The position numbers and the translations under genes were made by a program. The notes below the pieces were generated by a model, which was given only the letters and a program-made list of their open reading frames with translations, was not told where the DNA came from and did not search any database. A stretch of 40,294 nucleotides of DNA from an uncultured bacterium. GTDB lineage: Bacteria > Bacillota > Clostridia > Lachnospirales > Lachnospiraceae. Location: the NCBI GenBank assembly GCA_948467735.1, contig CAOKFN010000043.1, positions 1-40,294 of the forward strand, in the 5' to 3' direction. Shown here in pieces: positions 26,616 to 35,356 of the stretch. The first letter of the stretch is position 1; each line of letters starts with the position of its first letter.

Positions 26616-27608
26616 TTACTGAAATACCCGAATGAGCTCCAGCGTCTCGCTGTCAATCACCACCGCGGAATGCTTCAGCGCATCCATCACCTCAAAAAAC
26701 CTCTCTTTCTGCCCGCTGTTAAAGTATAGCTTCAGCTGGCAGGTATAGGACGCCAGAGAATTCGGATATTGATATTCCGCACGGTCACACCACTTTTTAC
26801 AGTTATCGTAATCTTCCACCTCAAGCAGCCGGAGACTGACGGCCTCATATTGAGCGCTGGTCATATGCTCCCTGTCTTTGTCATAAAGCACTCCGCAGAC
26901 CTTATCCATAATCTCCACATAGCTTCTCTGTTCCATATCGGTGAAGACCTTCTGCTCCAGCACCTGATTCATATAATCTATCAGCGCCTCCGCATATCCT
27001 GCCCTGCGGGCGTCCTCCTCATCCTCCGAAAGAACCAGCTTAAACTGCTTCTGCACATTAAACCGAAAATCATTCAAGGCATCCTGCAATACGGAAGCCG
27101 CATAATGGGCCGTCTCCGTATCCTCACTGTTCAACGCCAGCGCAATGGAGGCAAGGGACTTGCTGATATCTCCCCGAACCACGTTCATCATCAAATTTCT
27201 CAGCTCGTCCGCGTCCGTGATCTCAATCGCTTCCTCCAAAGGCACAATATTGCGTTCCCTGTCCTCATCCGCATGCAGAAACGTCCTGACCCGCTCCTTA
27301 CTGAATATAACATCCTCCAAATCCACAGGCTTAGAGAAAAACAGCTTGTAAAAAACATGGGAAAACAGGAATAAACAAGGCCCTGCCACCGGACATAGGA
27401 ACATAACCGCCGCCCGCAGGCAATAGCCGTTTCTGCTATTATACTGCGGCAGATCCTGCGCATTTTCCTCCAAAGGCTCGCCATGTTTAACGACGCTTTC
27501 CTGCCCCTTCTTCTTCCGCCCTCTTATCCAGTTACACAGCAGATACAAGAGGACTGTCAACGTATTCAGCACTAAAACCACAAAAAATACGATCAGCTCT
27601 GCCGTCAT
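26616..27608 (-). CDS. pelE: PelE-like membrane/TPR protein
   Basis: Two N-terminal membrane segments (about 5-28 and 68-90) are followed by a helical domain with TPR-like pairs (ENLD-type helices around 120-330, for example LEVEDYDNCKKWCDRAEYQYP). This is the architecture of PelE, which bridges PelD to PelF and PelG. Sequence identity to proteobacterial PelE cannot be judged by eye, so the name rests on architecture and position between pelD and pelF. The ATG overlaps the pelD stop by 4 bp. Confidence 0.75.
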   Translation of the reverse strand: MTAELIVFFVVLVLNTLTVLLYLLCNWIRGRKKKGQESVVKHGEPLEENAQDLPQYNSRNGYCLRAAVMFLCPVAGPCLFLFSHVFYKLFFSKPVDLEDVIFSKERVRTFLHADEDRERNIVPLEEAIEITDADELRNLMMNVVRGDISKSLASIALALNSEDTETAHYAASVLQDALNDFRFNVQKQFKLVLSEDEEDARRAGYAEALIDYMNQVLEQKVFTDMEQRSYVEIMDKVCGVLYDKDREHMTSAQYEAVSLRLLEVEDYDNCKKWCDRAEYQYPNSLASYTCQLKLYFNSGQKERFFEVMDALKHSAVVIDSETLELIRVFQ

Positions 27609-29989
27609 TCGTCTCCGTCCCTCACAATATGGCTCTCATAGCCAATCTCTGCAAAACGTTTCATTACAAATTGCGCATCCTGCATACTGGTATTGGACAA
27701 CAGCGCATATAACCCTCCGTCCGCCAAGGTGCCGATATAGTCCGTCTGACGAAGCTTGCCCATAAGAAGCCTGCCCGCCTCCTTGTAATTCTCCGGTTCC
27801 GCGTTCACCTTCAGCACCGTACATTCCGTAAGGCCTTTGCTCTTCGCTGTCAGATATGCGTTCATCAAAGAGGTAAATGCGCCTGTCTCCAATGTCTGCG
27901 TATCTTCCACATACCTCTGATCCTCCAGCGCGGACATATATCTGTTGGACCGCACCACCGCGTTCTGTATCAATGCGCTGATAACCACAAGCTGATTTGC
28001 CTGCCCCAGCGTCATGCTCTCCCATGGGATGCCCCACACCATGAGAATCATCTGCATCTCGTCATTATCATAAATGGCATGGGCCATCAACGGATATTCC
28101 TGATTCATTTCCCGATTGATAAACACTTTCCGGTTAGCCAGCGCTTCGGACATGGCCCCCATCTGCGTATATTGTATCGAATGCCCCAGCATGCGGGCTT
28201 TTTTTGACGTGGAGGAAAACAGTCTTGCATAGGAAGCATTGGATACCGTATAAATGGCCACGTCCTTGCTTTTCACCAGCTGCCCCAGCATCTCGGCCGC
28301 ATAGAACAGCACTTCCTCGGGACTGTATTGATCCAGCGCGGAGGTAATGCTGTAAATCTTGCCCACGCTGTCGTATTGATTCACAATCTGCGTCTCCAGC
28401 GCGTCTTTCACACGCACATTGCTGCTGTTAATATCTTGAACATCGCTCAGCTGCAGCGATAGGAAATCCTTTTCCTCCTCGCTCTCCTTTTTCAGCTTTG
28501 CAATCTGATCTCTCATATATCCCACAACCAGCCCCAGTATAAAGAGCTGGGCAATCCACATATAGGTATTGGCGTCCAGCATGACCTCAAAGCCGGTCCG
28601 ATCGTACATCTGCCGGAAGCAATATCCGGCCACTGCCAGCACTGCCGAAAAGGTAGCCTGCTGCTGACCGTACACAATGGCAAAAAGCAGCACATAAAGC
28701 AGATAAAAATCCAGTTTGCCGAAATACTCGCTTCCCACCGCACGGTTATTTAACATAAAAAACGGAATAAACAGAACTAAATTCTCCGCGAAAGGGATAA
28801 TCGCCCTGAAAAACCATCCTGCCTTCTTTAAAATACGCTCCGCCAAAGGCGGCTTTGCATCTTCTCCCGTCAAAAACACATATCTGTTTTTCTGCATCTG
28901 CGCGGCAATTTTCTTCACTATCACAGGTATCTGGCAGAAAAAAGGATTTCCAAACTCACTGTCAAATAAGACATTGGACAATATCCTTCGTTCCGCCCCC
29001 GCGCTTTCCGCTTTCTTAAAATACTTCTCCTCTTCGGAAGCCTGCGCGCTCTCGGCTGGGCTTCCTTCCTTCTTTTGGAACTTCTTTTCACCCTGAGTAT
29101 ATTCTTCCTCGTGATACTGTTCTTCCGGATTTGCCGACGCCTCATCCTTCTTTTTCGCAAAAATTCTTCCCTTTTTCCCTAACCCGCTCCCCGAAACGGC
29201 CGGTTTATCCCTCGGTTCCTCCCCAAGCTCCCGCCCGCCCATAATATCCCATACAATCCGGGCCAGCTCCCTCTCGGAAATCGCTGTGGAAGATGATATA
29301 TGGTACAAAGAATTCTTATGTTCCCTGCACACGGCCGCGCGATAGATAAATTCTATGGCGTCCGTCTCATAAAGCAGGGAAAAATAACAGTCTTCCGTTA
29401 TTGTAATTTCTTTTTTTTCCAAAACCTCCAGACACATCCTGCTGCAGACGTCCACCACATCCTTACGCGTCTTGGGGATGCCGTAGAGATGATCCATGCG
29501 CAGTATTATAATATCCAGATTCCGGTTTTTCCGATAGCTTTCGCACATTTCTTCCGCCTGTGCCAAAGCCATGCCCCGAAGCCCTGCCGGAGTCGTGGGC
29601 TCCGATTCCAAAATATCCTCCGGATAACTGCCGGAATACACCCGCTCCGAGGACAGATAAATAAATCTGCCTTTGCTCTTCATGGCGTAACCCATCAATA
29701 TATTCATAAGGCTCGCCGAATACCTGACCGCTTCCGTCTCCTCATCCAGCCACTTGAAATTAGTGTCATAAGCCCCCATAAAAATGGTCAAATCAGGATT
29801 CACGCTGTCAAAAATTTCCCCCAGACAGCTGCAGTCATACGTAAAATTATATCGCTCAAACACTTTCTGATAGGAAAGCTTGGCATAACGGCTTCCCGTC
29901 AAAAGATAGACTCTGTGTCCTTCTTTGTTCAGTTTAATAATCAAATTGTCAATGAGGCTTCCGGCGCCGCCAACCAACAACACATTCAT
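27605..29989 (-). CDS. pelD: SDR-like domain fused to PelD-type c-di-GMP receptor (794 aa)
   Basis: Residues 1-240 are an extended SDR/epimerase-like Rossmann domain (VGGAGSLIDNL at 6-16; SSERVYSG at 113-120; LRMDHLYGIP). The catalytic Tyr and Lys of YxxxK align with Arg138 and Leu142, so normal catalysis looks lost. A polar linker (about 245-360) leads to roughly four membrane helices (about 398-495), a coiled coil, a GAF domain (about 550-690) and a degenerate GGDEF domain. PelD proteins have this membrane/GAF/GGDEF order and bind c-di-GMP through an RxxD I-site. RQTD is present at 747-750, and the GGDEF motif is replaced by ADGGL, so no cyclase activity is expected. It overlaps pqqD-like and pelE genes by 4 bp each. 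Confidence 0.85.
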   Translation of the reverse strand: MNVLLVGGAGSLIDNLIIKLNKEGHRVYLLTGSRYAKLSYQKVFERYNFTYDCSCLGEIFDSVNPDLTIFMGAYDTNFKWLDEETEAVRYSASLMNILMGYAMKSKGRFIYLSSERVYSGSYPEDILESEPTTPAGLRGMALAQAEEMCESYRKNRNLDIIILRMDHLYGIPKTRKDVVDVCSRMCLEVLEKKEITITEDCYFSLLYETDAIEFIYRAAVCREHKNSLYHISSSTAISERELARIVWDIMGGRELGEEPRDKPAVSGSGLGKKGRIFAKKKDEASANPEEQYHEEEYTQGEKKFQKKEGSPAESAQASEEEKYFKKAESAGAERRILSNVLFDSEFGNPFFCQIPVIVKKIAAQMQKNRYVFLTGEDAKPPLAERILKKAGWFFRAIIPFAENLVLFIPFFMLNNRAVGSEYFGKLDFYLLYVLLFAIVYGQQQATFSAVLAVAGYCFRQMYDRTGFEVMLDANTYMWIAQLFILGLVVGYMRDQIAKLKKESEEEKDFLSLQLSDVQDINSSNVRVKDALETQIVNQYDSVGKIYSITSALDQYSPEEVLFYAAEMLGQLVKSKDVAIYTVSNASYARLFSSTSKKARMLGHSIQYTQMGAMSEALANRKVFINREMNQEYPLMAHAIYDNDEMQMILMVWGIPWESMTLGQANQLVVISALIQNAVVRSNRYMSALEDQRYVEDTQTLETGAFTSLMNAYLTAKSKGLTECTVLKVNAEPENYKEAGRLLMGKLRQTDYIGTLADGGLYALLSNTSMQDAQFVMKRFAEIGYESHIVRDGDE

Positions 29990-30276
29990 CTGCTCTGCCT
30001 CCCTGAAAGGGAATAGCCAAATTCCCGGAGTTTCTTTTGAAAATGCTCAATATCCTCCATTACTATTTCCCGCTCCGCCCCATATTCCCGGCAGAGACGG
30101 TCCGCTATCTCGTCCCGTTCCATGCCCTGCTCCATCATTTTCCAGATGTCGGCGCCGATTTCATTGACAGACAGCGGTTTTTTATACGGAACGCCTTCCT
30201 GCCCCATATCCAGTATCCAATACCCGCCCGCCGCAAAGCGAAGCTGATAATCGGATGTTCTGTTTTTTTCCACCAT
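29986..30276 (-). CDS. PqqD-like protein (96 aa)
   Basis: The small protein has the PqqD signature VNEIGADIWKMMEQGMERDEI, followed by a helix pair ending in FQKKLREFGYSL. PqqD-like domains form RiPP recognition elements that hold peptide substrates for radical SAM partners, and lone PqqD proteins are also common in capsule gene clusters. The start is probably the ATG at 30276, about 10 bp after AAAGGA; a TTG at 30285 is possible. The RBS overlaps the end of the PL11 gene and the stop overlaps the pelD start, so it is locked in the operon. Confidence 0.82.
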   Translation of the reverse strand: MVEKNRTSDYQLRFAAGGYWILDMGQEGVPYKKPLSVNEIGADIWKMMEQGMERDEIADRLCREYGAEREIVMEDIEHFQKKLREFGYSLSGRQSR

Positions 30277-30290
30277 CTCCGACAAATCCT

Positions 30291-32714
30291 TTATAAATAT
30301 CTCAGCACGTTTTTAAAATCCATATCGCTCCCATAATAAAAGCTCGTATAACAGGGCTGATTATAGCAGTTGTTCTGCCATGCCACGCCGCAGCGGTAAG
30401 TTGTGTCATGCATCAAGGTAAACAGCTTATGGCCGGTCAATTCCGTATTGGTATAAATTCTGACCGCCCTGCTGTCGGCGGTACGCAGCAATATCTGTTC
30501 CCGAAAATCGCCGAATACATTCGCAATCAGACAGGGATTTCCTTTGGTGCCGTTGTTGGTGGAGGTTCCCTCCGGATGCAGCATAACCCCATGGGTATTG
30601 TCTGCAACCACGCCGATATGCTTCTCGTGAATATAATCCACGCCGTCTATGATCTGGGTGGACAAATCCGCCGCCCAGCGGATGCTGGCATTGGTTCCCG
30701 GCTGCTTTGCTTCCAGACGGTTTCCATTACAGTCATATACGCCCACCGCCCACACTTGAAGCCCTCTCACGTCAGGACAGATATCGCCAATCATGCACCT
30801 GCCCAAATCCTTATCCGCAGGCTCGCCAAACAGCACCTTTCCCGTCTCCCCGTCGCGCAGCGCCCAGCCGTAAGGAACGCTTTTCCCCTCTTCAAATACA
30901 TTAAAGATTTCCAATCCCGGTCTGTCAGGATTGATATTCGCCACATGCATGGAATCCCCATGGCCCAGATACTGCATCCGGCCGTCCGGCATCACATCCG
31001 CGCTGGAATACAGCACGCTGCCGTCATGGTCAATCGTCGCCGCGCCGTAAATAATTTCATGGCACCCGTCCCCGTCCACATCCGCCACGGCCAGACTGTG
31101 ATCTCCCTGACCGGCAATACATCCGTACACCGGATCCGTCCCAAGCTCCCCGTCGTCATGAGAACGGGCAAAGGGATTCTTCATAGGCACGTAGCCGCTG
31201 TCAATCTTAAAATATTCTCTGTGACGGCGCTCAAAGAAATCATATGCCGTAATCGTAGATCTTGTATAATACCCTCTGCAGATAATCAGGTAAGGCCTCT
31301 CCCCGTCAAGGAATCCCACGCCCGACAGGAAACGATCCACCCGATTGCAGGGTTCAATGCGGAACCACGCGTAATCTCCCCACATCAGGCCGTCGTCCTC
31401 TCTGGGCACCGGGAAATCAATCGTCTCAATCTCCTCGCCCTCTCCGGAAAACATGGTTAAATATTCAGGTCCCTTGAATATAAAGCCCTCAAATCTGCGA
31501 AGGTCGTTTTTCTCACTGCGGGAAGGGGCATAAACGTCTAAGAAATAATCCGCCAGCGCTCCGGCATCCTCCTCCGACAGCGGATACGAATACTTCTGGG
31601 GAATCCCAAAGCATTCCTCCAAGGTATCCGGCCAATGACCGTTCTTCACTTCCCTGTGCTCCCTCCAGCCCATAAAAAGCTCTCTCAGATAATCATAATA
31701 ATCCTTCGGGGAACATACATAATTATCCTCATGAGAATATCCTGCCCGAACATCCGATTCCGGCATGGTAATATATTTCTCGGAAATCACATTTCCGTTC
31801 TCGTCATATTTTATCATCTTAGTGCCCGGAGCGGTCTTGACAGACATCTCCGCTCTGCCGTCCCCGTCGAAATCATATACGATAAACTGAGTATAGTGGG
31901 CGCCTGCGCGAATATTCACGCCCATGTCAAGACGCCATAAAAGCCTTCCGTCCAGCTTATAGCAGTCTATGTAGCAGTTTCCCGTATATCCCTTATGGGA
32001 TACATCGTGAGAATTGGAAGGATCCCACTTTACAAAATACTCATATTCTCCATCCCCGTCCACATCGCCGACGCTCATATCGTTAGCGGAATATTCATAA
32101 GCCTCTCCCGCAGGAGTCACTCCGCCCTCAGGCACCCGCATGGGAATCTCCAGATAATTACTTCCCGTACCCCAAGCCTTCACCTCTTTACAGGCTTTTG
32201 CTTCCACGCCGTCCCGATACGCCGCAATCGCATAACGATCGTCCATGCCGCCGTCCTTATCCAGATAATTGGTGCTGTCGGTGACAAGAGCGATCTTCTC
32301 CCCGTTTCGATACAAGACATAATCCGTCCCCGTCATGCCTGTGGCATTGTATCCGTCAACCTCTTCCAGCAGCATACGCCAGCTTAAGAAAATTCCCTGA
32401 TCCGTCTTTACCGCGATAAGCCCGCGATCTAACTTTTCAAGCTGTTCGTTCAAACGATAATGAACCGGGGTTATAAGCTTTTCGCTCCGTTCCAGAAGCC
32501 GCCCGTCCTTCAGCGCTTCCACGTAAAGATATTGATGTATATGAGTGGATTTGTTCAGGGTATAGAAGCATTCCGTGACCTCCCCCGCCTTTTTGTACCG
32601 CATGGCGGGAGTATCCGCGTCAGCCCAGTATACCGCATAGCTGTCGGCGCCCCCGACCTGATCCCATTGTATTGTAACGAACTTTTTGTCAATATCACGA
32701 ATACTAACCTTCAT
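30291..32714 (-). CDS. Rhamnogalacturonan lyase-like protein, PL11 family (807 aa)
   Basis: After an N-terminal Fn3-like sandwich (about 1-100) the protein follows PL11 enzymes such as YesW/YesX throughout: NDMSVGDVDGDGEYEYFVKW (near 210), VYDFDGDGRAEMSVKTAPG (near 280), DVDGDGCHEIIYGAA (near 545), and the C-terminal LIANVFGDFREQILLRTADS. The DxDGDG loops bind calcium. These enzymes cleave the backbone of rhamnogalacturonan I from plant pectin. No signal peptide is visible, so it would be cytoplasmic like YesX. AGGAGGG lies 9 bp before the ATG. It is the first gene behind the strong operon promoter. Confidence 0.93.
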   Translation of the reverse strand: MKVSIRDIDKKFVTIQWDQVGGADSYAVYWADADTPAMRYKKAGEVTECFYTLNKSTHIHQYLYVEALKDGRLLERSEKLITPVHYRLNEQLEKLDRGLIAVKTDQGIFLSWRMLLEEVDGYNATGMTGTDYVLYRNGEKIALVTDSTNYLDKDGGMDDRYAIAAYRDGVEAKACKEVKAWGTGSNYLEIPMRVPEGGVTPAGEAYEYSANDMSVGDVDGDGEYEYFVKWDPSNSHDVSHKGYTGNCYIDCYKLDGRLLWRLDMGVNIRAGAHYTQFIVYDFDGDGRAEMSVKTAPGTKMIKYDENGNVISEKYITMPESDVRAGYSHEDNYVCSPKDYYDYLRELFMGWREHREVKNGHWPDTLEECFGIPQKYSYPLSEEDAGALADYFLDVYAPSRSEKNDLRRFEGFIFKGPEYLTMFSGEGEEIETIDFPVPREDDGLMWGDYAWFRIEPCNRVDRFLSGVGFLDGERPYLIICRGYYTRSTITAYDFFERRHREYFKIDSGYVPMKNPFARSHDDGELGTDPVYGCIAGQGDHSLAVADVDGDGCHEIIYGAATIDHDGSVLYSSADVMPDGRMQYLGHGDSMHVANINPDRPGLEIFNVFEEGKSVPYGWALRDGETGKVLFGEPADKDLGRCMIGDICPDVRGLQVWAVGVYDCNGNRLEAKQPGTNASIRWAADLSTQIIDGVDYIHEKHIGVVADNTHGVMLHPEGTSTNNGTKGNPCLIANVFGDFREQILLRTADSRAVRIYTNTELTGHKLFTLMHDTTYRCGVAWQNNCYNQPCYTSFYYGSDMDFKNVLRYL

Positions 32715-32921
32715 TTATCTGTTCCCTCCTGCTCCCCGGCGGCAGTTTTGGCGGATACCGCTTGACTGTCCGGCACTGAAAAATTTGACGCTGTATATTT
32801 TCTTTCGTTGAAGACCCAGACTCAAGAAAATTACTTCGTATTTTCTTTCGTTGAAGACCCAGACTCAAGAAAATACTTCGTATTTTCTTTCGTTGAATCA
32901 TGAGAAGCTTTACTTCTCATG
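32715..32921 (-). promoter_or_regulatory. Highly structured leader of the exopolysaccharide operon
   Basis: The predicted transcript begins with a perfect 13-bp stem (32895-32925, loop cttta), then a perfect 10-bp stem aagaaaatac/gtattttctt with 3-nt loop (32867-32889), then the same stem with one bulged base (32824-32847). The two latter stems arise from 42-43 bp direct repeats. About 80 nt of unstructured spacer precede the ribosome site. The stem at the transcription start could be an operator or a 5' stabiliser; the series could be a regulatory RNA. No known riboswitch class is recognised. Confidence 0.6.
32796..32897. repeat. 42-43 bp direct repeats (2 full copies plus a 17-bp start of a third)
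   Basis: Copies lie at 32796-32838 (43 bp) and 32839-32880 (42 bp); they differ by one base. The first 17 bp of a third copy (32881-32897) run into the 13-bp palindrome. They follow each other without spacers, so this is not a CRISPR array. Confidence 0.9.
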
Positions 32922-32927
32922 ATTCAC

Positions 32928-32956
32928 ATTATACCAAAAAGGCCGCAGGGTGTAAA
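32928..32956 (-). promoter_or_regulatory. Strong predicted promoter of the pel-type operon
   Basis: On the minus strand TTTACA (32956-32951) and a perfect TATAAT (32933-32928) are exactly 17 bp apart. The implied start near 32921 falls inside the 13-bp palindrome. This is the best promoter match in the window and the only clear one I found ahead of the long operon. Confidence 0.75.
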
Positions 32957-33065
32957 GTCCCTGTTATTTCAGTCACCGTGGCAGCGCTTATCCCGCACGG
33001 GTTCCGGAATCTGCTTTATCATAAGCTTTTCTTTTGAAAACGAATCAAGCTTAATGTATTAACGT

Positions 33066-34196
33066 CTATTTTATATCAGTAAAATATTTTGCATAAATGT
33101 CAAAAAATTCCATGGTTGTGATCTCTTTTTCATGCAGCAGAGTCATCTCGTCCCATAGCCTTGTATTCAGCTGGCTTGCCAGCGTATCCACAAAGGCGTC
33201 GTACTCCTGCCCAAATATTTCCCTGCGCCTTTCTTCCACAATCACAAGCTTATTCAAATCCGTTTGTTCTCTGTCGAAGGTGCTGATGCATTTTATGATA
33301 TGGTAGCCCGCATCCGTCTCAATCACCTGACTGACTTCCCCGGTCTCCAGCAGAAAAGCCGCTTCTTCTATGACCGGTTCCACTTCGCCCTTGCGGAAGA
33401 AATAAGTAATCGCGGGATCCTCGCTGTAACGGGAAGCCAGATCCACAAAGTCATGCTCGCCGTCCACCGCCATCCGGCGAACCTCGCAGGCCTTTTCATA
33501 CACTGTCTCCTTCACCTTATCCGTGTATTCGACCCTGCCGCCCCCATTCTCCGTGGTATAAGTGCGAAATAAAATATGCTGCACCGTAATCGTCCGCGCC
33601 TCGTCGTCGCTGATTTCCGGCCGAACATCCTGAATGATATATTGATAAACTTTATCTGCCAGCGCATATTCCCGATAGAGCTTCTCTATGATTTCCATCG
33701 AAACTCCCAATCGCTCCTTTTCCGTCGCATTAAGCAGGCTGAAATATTCTTCGGCAGCCCCTGCGGCCCGCTTCTCTTCCGCCTCGTCCAACGCGACCCC
33801 TCTATCCGCCGCCAGCAGACACATGGTCTTAATCTGAGCGAGCTTTGCCAGCACCGTTTCTTTTATGTTTTCCTCCAGAGTAACGCCCTCCTTGGAAATG
33901 TTCCAGACCTCCGAACCATAAACGCTCTCATATTGATTGCCGATATTCGTCAAATATACCATCATCTCAGGCACGGTGCATACACCGTCGCCGATTCTAA
34001 ACACATCCTCCCTGCCAAAGCCCGTGGTAAAGATAACCTTTGTCCCATTATCGCCGTCTCCACAGGCTGTCAGAAGAATCAGCAGCACGCTGACACATAA
34101 CAGCCTTGCCTTTAGATGCAGAGACGCATGGGGGGCAGCATGCAGCATTCTCCCCCCAAACCTTTCAAAAATTCCCGGCCGCCGCTCTCTTCTCAT
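33066..34196 (-). CDS. PrsA/SurA-like parvulin foldase lipoprotein
   Basis: A hydrophobic signal ending in the lipobox LTAC (Cys about residue 45) indicates a membrane-anchored lipoprotein. An N-terminal SurA/PrsA-like helical region is followed by a parvulin peptidyl-prolyl isomerase domain (VQHILFRTY, FVDLASRYSEDPA, GEVSQVIETDAGYHIIK) and a C-terminal helix. It would help fold secreted proteins outside the membrane. The start at 34196 has GAGAGGG upstream, but it gives a long n-region; the ATG at 34148 would give a more usual signal peptide. It lies 12 bp after ilvE. Confidence 0.88.
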   Translation of the reverse strand: MRRERRPGIFERFGGRMLHAAPHASLHLKARLLCVSVLLILLTACGDGDNGTKVIFTTGFGREDVFRIGDGVCTVPEMMVYLTNIGNQYESVYGSEVWNISKEGVTLEENIKETVLAKLAQIKTMCLLAADRGVALDEAEEKRAAGAAEEYFSLLNATEKERLGVSMEIIEKLYREYALADKVYQYIIQDVRPEISDDEARTITVQHILFRTYTTENGGGRVEYTDKVKETVYEKACEVRRMAVDGEHDFVDLASRYSEDPAITYFFRKGEVEPVIEEAAFLLETGEVSQVIETDAGYHIIKCISTFDREQTDLNKLVIVEERRREIFGQEYDAFVDTLASQLNTRLWDEMTLLHEKEITTMEFFDIYAKYFTDIK

Positions 34197-34208
34197 GCAG
34201 CTGCCCTC

Positions 34209-35234
34209 TCATTCAATCACATGAATCCAGCCCTCGGGCGCCTCTATTCTGCCCATCTGGATACCGGTAAGCGTGTCGTAAAGCTTCTTGGTCACAGGCC
34301 CCATTTCAGCCATGCCGCTGGGCAGACAGATTTCTTTGCCGTGATCCACGATTTTCCCCACAGGCGAAATCACTGCCGCCGTGCCGCAGAGTCCGCATTC
34401 CGCGAAATCCCCGACCTCACTCAATAATACTTCTCTCTCCTCCACTTCCAGCCCAAGATACTCCTTTGCCACATATACGAGGGAACGGCGGGTGATGGAC
34501 GGAAGAATGCTGTCCGATTTCGGCGTTACCACCTTCCCGTCCTTGGTCACAAACAGGAAATTCGCTCCCCCCGTCTCCTCCACCCGAGTGCGGGTGCCGG
34601 GATCAAGATACATGTTCTCATCAAATCCCTCCTCATGAGCGCTCACAATTGCATGGAGGCTCATGGCATAATTCAGTCCCGCCTTAATATGTCCCGTTCC
34701 ATGAGGAGCCGCACGGTCAAAATCGCTGACCCGGATAGTCAAAGGCTTTGCGCCCCCTTTAAAATAAGGGCCTACCGGCGTACAGAAAATACGAAACTGA
34801 TACTCCGCGGCGGGCTTTACGCCGATAACAGGATTGGATCCGAACATATAGGGACGCAGATACAGCGTCGCGCCGCTGCCATAGGGGGGCACATACGCCG
34901 CATTTGCAGCCACCACCTTCGTAACAGCGTCCACAAAGCGCTCTTTGGGAAATACCGGCATTTCCAGCCGTTTTGCCGAAGCTTCCATACGCTCCCCGTT
35001 CAAATCGGGCCGGAAAGCCACAATATGTCCTTCTTCCGTGGTATAAGCCTTCAATCCTTCAAAAATCGTCTGAGCATACTGCAGGACTCCGGCACACTCG
35101 TTCAGGACAATATTCGCATCCTCCGTCAAAACGCCCTCGTCCCACGCGCCGTCCTTGTAATTGGAAACATATCTCTTGTCCGTCTGAATGTACCCAAACC
35201 CAAGATTGCTCCAGTCAATGTCTTTCTTTTCCAT
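34209..35234 (-). CDS. ilvE: Branched-chain amino acid aminotransferase
   Basis: This PLP enzyme interconverts leucine, isoleucine and valine with their 2-oxo acids. It matches the class IV, BCAT type II layout: LQYAQTIFEGLKAY near the N-terminus, YLRPYMFG, the PLP-binding Lys in GTGHIKAGLNYA (near residue 184), RVEETGGANFLFV and CGTAAVISPVG. The length of 341 aa is normal. The leader (122 bp from the folA stop) is too short and lacks the conserved sequence of a T-box. Confidence 0.96.
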   Translation of the reverse strand: MEKKDIDWSNLGFGYIQTDKRYVSNYKDGAWDEGVLTEDANIVLNECAGVLQYAQTIFEGLKAYTTEEGHIVAFRPDLNGERMEASAKRLEMPVFPKERFVDAVTKVVAANAAYVPPYGSGATLYLRPYMFGSNPVIGVKPAAEYQFRIFCTPVGPYFKGGAKPLTIRVSDFDRAAPHGTGHIKAGLNYAMSLHAIVSAHEEGFDENMYLDPGTRTRVEETGGANFLFVTKDGKVVTPKSDSILPSITRRSLVYVAKEYLGLEVEEREVLLSEVGDFAECGLCGTAAVISPVGKIVDHGKEICLPSGMAEMGPVTKKLYDTLTGIQMGRIEAPEGWIHVIE

Positions 35235-35356
35235 TTGAAATTACCTTCTTTCTGTTAAAGTATTTATATAATAACCCATGATATATACTGCACACCTGTA
35301 AAACCCGCCGCGAATCCCGACTGCAGACCGTCGGCAGGATACCTTTGCTCATCTTT

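Noticed and set aside
32796..32897. CRISPR array
   Set aside because: Repeats are directly adjacent with no spacers, only about 2.4 copies are present, and no cas gene is in the window. The same reasoning excludes the 33-bp array at 40128-40294.
32704..32901. 65-residue open frame with repeated QRKKIRS peptides on the minus strand
   Set aside because: It covers the hairpin repeats of the operon leader, starts within the 13-bp stem and has no ribosome site. The open frame is a by-product of the repeats.
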